Origin: Nitrosopumilaceae archaeon
GTDB lineage: Archaea > Thermoproteota > Nitrososphaeria > Nitrososphaerales > Nitrosopumilaceae
DNA: 6,534 bases
Assembly (NCBI GenBank): GCA_013867245.1
Contig: JACENB010000101.1
Coordinates: forward strand, 1 to 6,534
Direction: 5' to 3'
The position numbers and the translations under genes are program-made. The notes under the pieces were generated by a model. That model saw only the letters and a program-made list of their open reading frames with translations. It was not told the DNA's origin and did not search any database. Shown here piece after piece: positions 1-6,534 of the stretch (positions are counted from its first letter, which is position 1; each line of letters starts with the position of its first letter).

Positions 1-92
1 TCCAAAAGCATTGGTGTTGTAAACATGAATCCTATAGTAAGTAGAATTGGAATGATTGTTATTTTACGAAAAATCTTTTTCGTGTATGTCAT
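1..92 (-). CDS. N-terminus of a probable exported or membrane-anchored protein (partial, runs off left edge)
   Basis: An open frame begins at the ATG read from 92 down and runs off the window after 30 codons. The peptide starts MTYTKKIFRK and continues into a hydrophobic stretch (residues about 11-30, rich in I, L, T, F and M). Four basic residues (K5, K6, R9, K10) followed by a hydrophobic core fit a Sec signal peptide or an N-terminal membrane anchor. The start is bounded by an in-frame TGA two codons upstream. A TATA-like element (117-124) lies about 28 nt before the ATG, which fits a leaderless transcript. The gene is on the same strand as the dehydratase, 69 nt downstream of it. The mature part is not visible, so no function can be given; extracellular or envelope location is inferred only from the signal-like N-terminus. 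Confidence 0.6.
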   Translation of the reverse strand, partial: MTYTKKIFRKITIIPILLTIGFMFTTPMLL

Positions 93-116
93 TATTCATA
101 CTTTAAGAATTCGGGG

Positions 117-124
117 TTAATAAA
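117..124 (-). promoter_or_regulatory. TATA box for the left-edge exported-protein gene
   Basis: On the minus strand this reads TTTATTAA. Its centre is about 28 nt upstream of the ATG at 92, the spacing expected for an archaeal TATA box driving a leaderless mRNA. No Shine-Dalgarno-like sequence is seen before that ATG. Confidence 0.4.
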
Positions 125-161
125 CATGATAAATTGTGACAGCAAAATAGTACAGTTGATT

Positions 162-1688
<1,527 letters not shown>

Positions 1689-1712
1689 GTAACAATAATC
1701 AGTTCCATGGTG

Positions 1713-1720
1713 TATAAATA
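1713..1720 (-). promoter_or_regulatory. TATA box of the 4-hydroxybutyryl-CoA dehydratase gene
   Basis: The minus strand reads TATTTATA, extending to TATACA, centred about 28 nt before the dehydratase ATG. No Shine-Dalgarno sequence precedes the ATG, so a leaderless transcript starting at or very near the start codon is likely. The dehydratase can therefore be transcribed independently of the synthetase upstream, although read-through is not excluded. Confidence 0.6.
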
Positions 1721-1761
1721 TTCTAAATTTGTAGGAAGGAAAATTTACGAATAAACTGCGA

Positions 1762-3858
1762 TCAGAGACCTATTCTGACATCAAGAATTCGGCAGCCCTT
1801 GCCTTTTTCCATAACAAGAACAGGATTCATGTCTAATTCTTTGATCTCTTTAAAGTCTGAAACTAGTTGGGATAATCTCTGAATACATTCAGATAGTTTT
1901 GCAATATCAGATGGTTTTTCACCCCTGACTCCTTGGAGTAGTTTTTGTGTTTTTATTGAGGCAATCATATCATCAGCCTCCTTGTCAGTAACTGGAGCAA
2001 GTTTGAAGGTTACATCCTTAAGAACTTCAACATAGATTCCACCCATACCAAGCATAATTACTGGACCAAATCCTGGCTCCAGTTTTGAACCAATGATTAA
2101 TTCTTTTCCGCCTTTAACCATCTCTACAATCAAGACGCCTTTGATCTCGGCTTTCTTGTTGTATTTTTTAGCATTCTTTACAATAGTTTTGAAAGCATCT
2201 TTTACTTCAGTATCATTTGTTAAATTGACTTTAACTCCACCTGCATCAGATTTATGAATAATTTGAGGTGATGCAATTTTCATTACAACAGGATAACCAA
2301 TCTTTTTTGCAATTTTTACTGCTTCTGCTTCATTTTTTGCAAGTGCACTTTGTGGAAGTGGCAAACCATATGCTTTGAGAACTTCTTGACCTTCCTCTTC
2401 TAAAAGATTTGGTCTTTTCTCTTTTTGGACTTTATCAAATATTTTTTTGGCTTTATCTTTGTTTACTTTGAATTTTGTAATTTTTCCAGGAGATGATTTA
2501 ACCCAATTAGAGAATCTAATCATGGCTGCGAGTGTTCTAATTGCACCTTCTGCATATGTGTAGTAAGGAACATTTCCAGCAGCTAAAATTTCTCTATTAG
2601 TTATTCCTTCATCTAATCCCATTAAACTTGCAAGCATTGTTTTCTTGTATTTCTTTGACATAGAAACAATAACTTCTGCTAATTTATCATAATCTAATGT
2701 ACCAGATGGAGTACACATTGAAATAACCGAACCGACTTTTGGATGTTTCAATACACGATCTAATACATTATGGAACCTGTTGAAATCAGCATCACCAACT
2801 ATGTCAACAGGATTTCTAGAACTTCCCCAAGGCGGAATTACTTCATCAATTTGTTTTCTTATACTTGTAATATCTGCCATCTTGATTTTTGCCTTTGAAC
2901 ATGCATCTGTAGAAATAATTGCAGGTCCACCAGCGTTTGAAACAATAACTAAATCACCTTTGGAGGGTAAGGGTTGTTTTGAAAATGCTGTTGCATAATC
3001 AAATAGTTCTTCCATAGTATCAACTCTGATTGCGCCAGATTGTTTTAGTAATGCATCATAGATTTCATCAGAACCCATTAAAGCACCAGTATGAGACATT
3101 GCTGCTTTTGCACCCTCAGGACTACGTCCAGATTTTAGAACAAGAACAGGTTTTTTGAGTTTTTTAGTGATATTTTTACAAACTTTAAGGAATTCCTGTC
3201 CATCACCCATATCTTCAAGATACATTACTATGACTTCGGTTTGTTTGTGATTTGCAAGAATTTTTAGAACGTCAACTTCGCTCATTGCAGCTTTGTTTCC
3301 AAGACTTACAACAGCAGAAAATCCAATTCCCTGTGCACTTGCATCTTCAACAAGGGCTGCACAAATTGCACCACTCTGTGATACAAGTGCAATTTTTCCA
3401 GATTTTGGTGTAACTTTAAGAAAAGTAGAATTCATCATTGTCTTTGGATCAAGATTCATGACACCAAGACAATTTGGTCCAATTACTTGAATATTGTATT
3501 TTTTTGCAATATCTTTTACCTGTTGTTCACGTTTTGCTCCTTCTTCATCAACTTCTTTGAATCCAGCTGTGATGATAATTACGCCTTTGATTTTCTTTTT
3601 TCCACATTCTTCTAACACAGGTGCGACCAATGTATTTTTGATAACAATTACTGCAAGATCAATTGGTTTTGGAACATCTAAAACACTCTTGTATGCTTTT
3701 TTGTAAAATACAGTTTCTCTTGAAGGACTGATAGGATATACTGTTCCCTTGAAACCATTCATAATATTTGATGTAATAGTGGCACCAACGCTTCCTCTTT
3801 TGTCAGATGCGCCGATTACTGCAATGGATTTTGGAGATAAAACGACAGATTCTGTCAT
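1762..3858 (-). CDS. 4-hydroxybutyryl-CoA synthetase (ADP-forming)
   Basis: This 698-aa protein is a single-chain fusion of the alpha and beta parts of the NDP-forming acyl-CoA synthetase family. Its role is to activate 4-hydroxybutyrate with ATP and CoA, giving ADP and phosphate instead of AMP and pyrophosphate. Visible domains are an N-terminal Rossmann CoA-binding domain (about 1-135, with AVIGASDKRGSVG and the VIGPNCLG motif), two succinyl-CoA-ligase-like domains (about 150-460), and a C-terminal ATP-grasp domain (about 480-698). The phosphohistidine is H256 in MSHTGA, with E215 in YLED as a likely partner. H535 in PQIIHKSDAGGV matches the second, ATP-grasp-side histidine of the family. 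Related enzymes act on acetate or other acids, so the 4-hydroxybutyrate assignment rests on the dehydratase next door and on the characterised Nitrosopumilus orthologue. The start is supported by a TATA box about 27 nt upstream. Confidence 0.92.
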   Translation of the reverse strand: MTESVVLSPKSIAVIGASDKRGSVGATITSNIMNGFKGTVYPISPSRETVFYKKAYKSVLDVPKPIDLAVIVIKNTLVAPVLEECGKKKIKGVIIITAGFKEVDEEGAKREQQVKDIAKKYNIQVIGPNCLGVMNLDPKTMMNSTFLKVTPKSGKIALVSQSGAICAALVEDASAQGIGFSAVVSLGNKAAMSEVDVLKILANHKQTEVIVMYLEDMGDGQEFLKVCKNITKKLKKPVLVLKSGRSPEGAKAAMSHTGALMGSDEIYDALLKQSGAIRVDTMEELFDYATAFSKQPLPSKGDLVIVSNAGGPAIISTDACSKAKIKMADITSIRKQIDEVIPPWGSSRNPVDIVGDADFNRFHNVLDRVLKHPKVGSVISMCTPSGTLDYDKLAEVIVSMSKKYKKTMLASLMGLDEGITNREILAAGNVPYYTYAEGAIRTLAAMIRFSNWVKSSPGKITKFKVNKDKAKKIFDKVQKEKRPNLLEEEGQEVLKAYGLPLPQSALAKNEAEAVKIAKKIGYPVVMKIASPQIIHKSDAGGVKVNLTNDTEVKDAFKTIVKNAKKYNKKAEIKGVLIVEMVKGGKELIIGSKLEPGFGPVIMLGMGGIYVEVLKDVTFKLAPVTDKEADDMIASIKTQKLLQGVRGEKPSDIAKLSECIQRLSQLVSDFKEIKELDMNPVLVMEKGKGCRILDVRIGL

Positions 3859-3881
3859 GTAAAGTTGATCAAAATATTTTG

Positions 3882-3890
3882 TATAATAAA
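3882..3890 (-). promoter_or_regulatory. TATA box of the 4-hydroxybutyryl-CoA synthetase gene
   Basis: The minus strand reads TTTATTATA, followed by CA. Its centre is about 27-28 nt upstream of the ATG at 3858, with no Shine-Dalgarno sequence between, so the message is probably leaderless. The 63-nt gap to the RNase H gene upstream therefore holds a promoter, which makes the synthetase a separate transcription unit. A perfect 10-bp palindrome (AAAATATTTT, 3871-3880) sits directly between this box and the start codon. Confidence 0.6.
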
Positions 3891-3921
3891 GTTATTCATA
3901 GAAATTTCTGATCTCTAAAAT

Positions 3922-4278
3922 TTAGCTTCCCAGCATCTTTCCAGCTAGATTCTCTTTTCGAGGTACCCAAACTATTGACAAATTAGAAAATTTTCCAATT
4001 ATACTCCAAGCTTCTCTTGCCAAATCACGTAATTGTTCATTATTTATCGCAAATTCATGATTAAGTTGGTTTACAGTATTTTTTGAATCACTGTAAATTG
4101 TAATTTCTTCATCAGAATCAACAAACTTGTTTAATGCAGAAATTATTGCTAAGTATTCAGCCTGATTGTTTGTAATTTCAGGTTTTTTTTCATAAAATGA
4201 TTCTCCAGTTTCCTTTACAAAAAAGCCATATCCACCATTAGGACCTCCTGAACCATCAACATAGACACTAATGTTCAT
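3922..4278 (-). CDS. rnhA: RNase H type 1-like protein (fourth catalytic acid missing)
   Basis: This 118-aa protein has an RNase HI fold signature: D8 in YVDGSGG, E41 in NNQAEY and D64 in YSDS match three of the metal-binding acids. The NQL...NEQLRDL...F pattern and the VPRKEN stretch match the plant- and archaeal-type branch that lacks the basic protrusion of E. coli RNase HI. Enzymes of this family cut the RNA strand of RNA/DNA hybrids. The end reads ENLAGKMLGS, where the family usually has Ala-Asp; G113 takes the place of the fourth acid. Changing GGA to an Asp codon needs two substitutions, so a sequencing error is unlikely. The protein is short for the family (about 150 aa is common). 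Its ATG overlaps the upstream membrane-protein gene by 11 nt and follows a GAGGTT ribosome-binding site, so it is probably translated from a shared transcript. RNase H-like fold is sure; activity is not. Confidence 0.85.
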   Translation of the reverse strand: MNISVYVDGSGGPNGGYGFFVKETGESFYEKKPEITNNQAEYLAIISALNKFVDSDEEITIYSDSKNTVNQLNHEFAINNEQLRDLAREAWSIIGKFSNLSIVWVPRKENLAGKMLGS

Positions 4279-4711
4279 CTTTGTACAACCTCGTAATCTT
4301 TACAGTTAGATTTACTACTATCATGTAAACGATTGTAGACAATCCTTGTGATACAATTGATGCCAAGTATGGATCATAATTTAGTACAAGTAGATAATAT
4401 TGTAATACCCATCTTACTATAGTATAAACAATTTCTCCAATTCCAAGTGAAGTCACTAATTTTTTCAGATCATGTTTTAGTCTCTTTGTATCAGTTTTTC
4501 CTGATTTTAGGAGATATTTTTTACGATTATCAAAATAGAACAGTCCACTAAATACAGAAAAGTAAATGACATAATCAGCAATTGTAGTGTAAGTTGTGTT
4601 TAGATAGTCAGCTTGATCAGCTAAAATTTGTGCTATGACTGCAGAAATTGTAATTGATGCAGCAAATGCAATTAGAATATTCTTGTTAAGTTTCAAATAT
4701 TCTTGTAGCAT
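4268..4711 (-). CDS. Hypothetical four-helix membrane protein
   Basis: I do not recognise this 147-aa protein. It has four hydrophobic segments at about residues 11-31, 43-60, 86-110 and 114-138. The loop at 61-85 is strongly basic (RKKYLLKSGK, TKRLKHDLKK), which by the positive-inside rule puts both termini and this loop in the cytoplasm. Segment three carries an Arg (R100) near its middle. No enzyme or transporter motif is visible, and the size and topology are only loosely like GtrA-type or other small four-helix proteins. It lies between a 3-TM protein gene (35 nt upstream) and the RNase H gene (11-nt overlap downstream). The ATG at 4711 has no Shine-Dalgarno sequence but has a TATA-like element about 25 nt upstream, so it may also be transcribed from its own promoter. 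Confidence 0.8.
   Translation of the reverse strand: MLQEYLKLNKNILIAFAASITISAVIAQILADQADYLNTTYTTIADYVIYFSVFSGLFYFDNRKKYLLKSGKTDTKRLKHDLKKLVTSLGIGEIVYTIVRWVLQYYLLVLNYDPYLASIVSQGLSTIVYMIVVNLTVKITRLYKDEH
4287..4292 (-). promoter_or_regulatory. Shine-Dalgarno site for the RNase H gene, inside the upstream coding region
   Basis: The minus strand reads GAGGTT, 8 nt before the ATG at 4278, a good match to the archaeal 16S rRNA 3' end. It lies within the last codons of the 147-aa membrane-protein gene. It supports 4278 as the start and suggests translation from a polycistronic message. Confidence 0.6.
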
Positions 4712-4732
4712 GTGTTTTGAGAGATTTTGTTA

Positions 4733-4740
4733 CAATTAAA
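4733..4740 (-). promoter_or_regulatory. Possible internal TATA box before the four-helix membrane protein
   Basis: The minus strand reads TTTAATTG, centred about 25 nt before the ATG at 4711 and lying in the 35-nt gap after the 94-aa gene. Its position fits a leaderless promoter and the start has no Shine-Dalgarno sequence, but the match is weak in AT-rich DNA. Confidence 0.3.
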
Positions 4741-4746
4741 CTAAGA

Positions 4747-5031
4747 TTAATCCAGAGTGATTTTCAAGAATATTATCAATCCTACTAACTCTGCAACACC
4801 AACTCCCAACATGTATGGGAATATTTCATTAGAGAAGAGGTGTTCCATTGAGAAATAAGCCATTGCACCAACTACATTATGCAAAAACAACATGGCTGCA
4901 ACAACAATCATTCCAAGTGGAAGTTGAGCTCTTGTTTTTCCATACATATTTCCAAAAATTGCAATTAAGATTCCCAATATCCCCATATTGATAATTGAGA
5001 CAATTGACAAAATCAGAGATGTAGGCTCCAT
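4747..5031 (-). CDS. Small three-helix membrane protein paired with a winged-helix regulator
   Basis: This 94-aa protein is nearly all membrane-embedded: helices at about residues 5-27, 38-60 and 70-91. A short basic loop (YGKTRAQ, 30-36) lies between the first two and should face the cytoplasm, and H51 and H64 lie in or near the second helix. The layout (three helices, basic loop after helix one, about 90 aa) resembles the small DUF7521-type membrane proteins of haloarchaea, which I recall next to winged-helix regulators; that family name is from memory. Here too the regulator gene is directly upstream, 25 nt away on the same strand. The start at 5031 is supported by a GAGGTG site 11 nt upstream. 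No function is known; sensing of a membrane or redox state for the regulator is only a guess. Confidence 0.8.
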   Translation of the reverse strand: MEPTSLILSIVSIINMGILGILIAIFGNMYGKTRAQLPLGMIVVAAMLFLHNVVGAMAYFSMEHLFSNEIFPYMLGVGVAELVGLIIFLKITLD

Positions 5032-5042
5032 TTAGAGAAAAA

Positions 5043-5048
5043 CACCTC
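5043..5048 (-). promoter_or_regulatory. Shine-Dalgarno site for the 94-aa membrane protein
   Basis: The minus strand reads GAGGTG, 11 nt before the ATG at 5031, in the 25-nt gap after the regulator gene. The spacing is slightly long. Its presence suggests this gene is translated from the regulator's transcript and not from a leaderless message. Confidence 0.5.
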
Positions 5049-5056
5049 TTGAGCTT

Positions 5057-5359
5057 TTATTTACTTTTATCCAATTTTCCTTCAATTTTTTCAAATGTCT
5101 CCATATTTACTTCAAGAAAGGTTGAAATGAAAAACATGATGCCATATTTTTCACCCTCTTTTGTAATCAAGTTATTTTTTTCAAGAACTTTGATGTGATG
5201 TTGAATTGCTTTGTAATCAAGACCTAATTCATTTGCCAATTGGTTAGTGTTTAGTGGATTTTCTTTTAATTTTGAAATAATCTTTAATCTAGTAAGTCCT
5301 CCCCGAGAACCAGCAAAAATGAACCAGAATAATCTTTTTGCATCTGGATCATTTGCCAT
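5057..5359 (-). CDS. Winged helix-turn-helix (ArsR-like) transcriptional regulator
   Basis: This 100-aa protein is a single-domain archaeal regulator. The N-terminus (RLFWFIFAGSRGGLTRLKII) is a conserved lead helix. The helix-turn-helix covers about residues 37-63, with recognition helix DYKAIQHHIKVLEKNNLI. The wing lies at about 64-80 (KEGEKYGIMFFIS), followed by a charged C-terminal helix that could support dimerisation. No cysteine is present, so thiol- or cysteine-ligated metal sensing as in classical ArsR proteins is unlikely. The sequence is close to a haloarchaeal winged-helix type. It is first in a same-strand cluster with two membrane proteins and the RNase H gene, and divergent from the radical SAM gene, so it could control either direction. 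The ATG at 5359 is the only usual start: the frame stays open upstream to a TAA near 5435 but without ATG, GTG or TTG. The target is unknown. Confidence 0.85.
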   Translation of the reverse strand: MANDPDAKRLFWFIFAGSRGGLTRLKIISKLKENPLNTNQLANELGLDYKAIQHHIKVLEKNNLITKEGEKYGIMFFISTFLEVNMETFEKIEGKLDKSK

Positions 5360-5458
5360 AATGAATGCAAAAGCTTCTCGCCTACCACTAAAAGGTATTT
5401 TGTGCTAAGATAATCAAAGTATAAAAAACATAATTAGCCAAAAATATCTGAAACAAAA
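5360..5458. promoter_or_regulatory. Divergent intergenic promoter region between regulator and radical SAM gene
   Basis: This 99-nt AT-rich spacer must drive transcription in both directions. The clearest element is the plus-strand TATA box at 5420-5428. No good TATA box lies 25-30 nt before the regulator ATG at 5359. On the minus strand the same AT block reads TTTTTTATA and might serve the regulator with a leader of about 35-40 nt. No clear operator palindrome or Shine-Dalgarno sequence was seen for either gene. Confidence 0.45.
5420..5428 (+). promoter_or_regulatory. TATA box of the radical SAM gene
   Basis: The plus strand reads TATAAAAAA, centred about 35 nt upstream of the ATG at 5459 (38 nt from the second ATG at 5462). 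This predicts a short leader of roughly 8-11 nt and no Shine-Dalgarno sequence is present. It is the best TATA match in the divergent region. Confidence 0.5.
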
Positions 5459-6340
5459 ATGATGTTAAATTATGATGCCCCTTTGTATAGACCACCTTCA
5501 GAAGCAAGATCATTAATTTTTCAGGTTACATTAGGTTGTTCATTTAACGAATGCTCTTTTTGTGACATGTATAGATCAAAAGAGTATTCTGAGAGACCAT
5601 GGGAGGAAGTAAAATCAGAAATTGATATGATGGCAAAATATTTGCCAGATACTAGAAGAGTTTTTCTTGCAGATGGAGATGCATTAAATCTAGATTCTGA
5701 ATACATGATTAAAATTGTGAAATACATCAGAGAAAAATTTTCAAAGATTGAAAGGATTTCCTGTTATGCAATGCCCATGAATATTCTAAAGAAAACTTCT
5801 GAGGAGTTAAAGAAGATGAACGAGGCAGGTCTTGACATGTTTTACTTGGGAATTGAAAGTGGTTCAGACATTGTTCTAAAAAAAGTAACAAAAGGTGCAA
5901 TTGGAAAAACCATAATCAAATCAGTTAACAAAGCAAAAGAAGCAGGTTACATCATGTCATGTATGGTGATTTTAGGTTTAGGAGGTAGAAAATATTCTAA
6001 AGAGCACATCAAAGGTACTGCGGAAGTAATTAGTGCTTGTTCGCCAAATTATGTAGGTGCACTTACTTTGTATTTAGAAAATGGAATCAAACAAGAATTT
6101 CTTGACAAGTATCAAGGAGAGTTTGTGAGAATTAATGATGATGAATCATTAGATGAATTGCAAAGTTTGATTGAACAAATTGATACCAAGGATGAGATTG
6201 TGTTTAGGGCAAATCATGGCTCAAATGCATATACCATCAAAGGTACTTTTCCTCAGGATAAACAAGAAATGCTAGACAAGATTGAATGGATGAAACAGCA
6301 TCCAGAGATTATGCGTCCTCAGGGATTAAGAGGATTCTAG
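5459..6340 (+). CDS. Radical SAM protein with CX4CX2C cluster motif (function unknown)
   Basis: This 293-aa protein carries the radical SAM cluster motif as LGCSFNECSFCDMY, with C27, C32 and C35, spaced CX4CX2C instead of the usual CX3CX2C. Other core motifs are VFLADGDAL (68-76, barrel strand 2 region), YLGIESGSD (129-137) and the SAM-contacting VILGLGG (170-176), so a complete radical SAM barrel is present. It has no B12-binding N-terminal domain and no cysteine-rich C-terminal domain for extra clusters. It resembles the short COG1032-like proteins with GCS-N-CxFC motifs, which I know only as uncharacterised. The C-terminus (IMRPQGLRGF) is short and polar. The gene is divergent from the regulator gene and convergent with the right-edge gene; no substrate or modification partner is evident. 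Two consecutive ATG codons (5459, 5462) are both possible starts. Confidence 0.88.
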   Translation: MMLNYDAPLYRPPSEARSLIFQVTLGCSFNECSFCDMYRSKEYSERPWEEVKSEIDMMAKYLPDTRRVFLADGDALNLDSEYMIKIVKYIREKFSKIERISCYAMPMNILKKTSEELKKMNEAGLDMFYLGIESGSDIVLKKVTKGAIGKTIIKSVNKAKEAGYIMSCMVILGLGGRKYSKEHIKGTAEVISACSPNYVGALTLYLENGIKQEFLDKYQGEFVRINDDESLDELQSLIEQIDTKDEIVFRANHGSNAYTIKGTFPQDKQEMLDKIEWMKQHPEIMRPQGLRGF

Positions 6341-6534
6341 ATAAGATTTCCCTGTTTAAGGTACACCACTTTGAAGATAGTTACAGAATAGTCCCCATCA
6401 AAGATTTTCTTGGTATATCCATTCTCAGAATGTAAAACTCTGAATTTGTATTCATATGTACCATCTTGGTTTACATCAGTTTGAGCAAAGTGAACAGCAT
6501 CATTATTTTTAAAAATCTGAATTATAACAGGATA
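6337..6534 (-). CDS. C-terminal part of a probable secreted beta-sandwich protein (partial, runs off right edge)
   Basis: Reading the minus strand from 6534 gives 65 uninterrupted codons and then TAG at 6339-6337. The peptide alternates hydrophobic and polar residues (YPVIIQIFKNNDAVHFAQ, DVNQDGTYEYKF, DGDYSVTIFKVVYL), as expected of an Ig-like or similar beta-sandwich domain. It resembles the repeat domain of many predicted thaumarchaeal surface proteins, in which a PV-x-IQ-x-F strand is followed by a D-x-DGT-Y/F turn and a GxY strand. The chain ends in QGNLI straight after the last strand, with no C-terminal membrane anchor. The N-terminus is outside the window, so signal peptide and total size are unknown. 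Its stop overlaps the stop of the convergent radical SAM gene within CTAG. Confidence 0.75.
   Translation of the reverse strand, partial: YPVIIQIFKNNDAVHFAQTDVNQDGTYEYKFRVLHSENGYTKKIFDGDYSVTIFKVVYLKQGNLI

Noticed and set aside
1706..1708. Alternative upstream ATG for the dehydratase.
   Set aside because: It is 20 nt upstream and out of frame with the conserved protein, and it would lie too close to the TATA box.
1731..1746. T-rich stretch on the minus strand after the synthetase stop, as a possible terminator.
   Set aside because: The run is interrupted (AAATTTTCCTTCC), forms no hairpin and overlaps the dehydratase promoter; too weak to call.
2780..3706. Three plus-strand open frames of 65-72 codons antisense to the synthetase.
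   Set aside because: They are shadows of the conserved 698-aa coding frame; the peptides are low-complexity and resemble no family.
3859..3921. Possible terminator after the RNase H gene.
   Set aside because: Only short T runs are present in a generally AT-rich spacer, which is better explained as the synthetase promoter.
5360..5434. N-terminal extension of the regulator into the open frame upstream of its ATG.
   Set aside because: There is no ATG, GTG or TTG in that stretch, and the family-like sequence begins at the ATG at 5359 (MANDPDAKRLFWF).
5521..5727. A 68-codon minus-strand open frame inside the radical SAM gene.
   Set aside because: It is antisense to the conserved cluster-motif region and has no start signals, so it is a shadow frame.

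Overview
The window is AT-rich, densely packed chromosomal DNA that reads as an ammonia-oxidising thaumarchaeon (Nitrososphaerota) of the Nitrosopumilus type. The strongest evidence is a tandem gene pair encoding an ADP-forming 4-hydroxybutyryl-CoA synthetase and a 4-hydroxybutyryl-CoA dehydratase. This pair belongs to the thaumarchaeal version of the 3-hydroxypropionate/4-hydroxybutyrate CO2-fixation cycle. Supporting signs are archaeal TATA boxes about 27-28 nt upstream of start codons (leaderless promoters), A/T-ending codon use, and an edge fragment resembling the beta-sandwich surface proteins common in this group. The assignment comes from recognising the proteins by eye; no search was run.

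Layout, left to right. Positions 1-92 (minus) hold the first 30 codons of a probable exported protein that runs off the left edge. Positions 162-1688 (minus) encode 4-hydroxybutyryl-CoA dehydratase, and 1762-3858 (minus) encode 4-hydroxybutyryl-CoA synthetase (ADP-forming). Each has its own TATA box. The synthetase is transcribed first and makes the CoA thioester that the dehydratase converts to crotonyl-CoA. Upstream of them, still on the minus strand, is a compact cluster read from 5359 down to 3922: a winged-helix regulator, a 94-aa protein with three membrane segments, a 147-aa protein with four membrane segments, and a small RNase H-type protein whose start overlaps the preceding gene by 11 nt.

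A 99-nt divergent intergenic region (5360-5458) separates this cluster from a plus-strand radical SAM protein (5459-6340) that has a CX4CX2C cluster motif. Its stop codon overlaps, inside a CTAG palindrome, the stop codon of a convergent minus-strand gene. That gene's last 65 codons fill the right edge (6337-6534) and look like the end of a secreted beta-sandwich protein. Neither edge fragment is an annotated complete gene.

The two carbon-fixation genes are the functional core and are well understood in outline. The less described part is the regulator/3-TM/4-TM/RNase H cluster facing a radical SAM gene. The regulator plus small three-helix membrane protein resembles a pair also seen in haloarchaea. 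The RNase H-like protein lacks the usual fourth acidic residue. No tRNA, rRNA, CRISPR array, insertion sequence, long repeat or attachment site was seen. No intergenic gap exceeds 100 nt.
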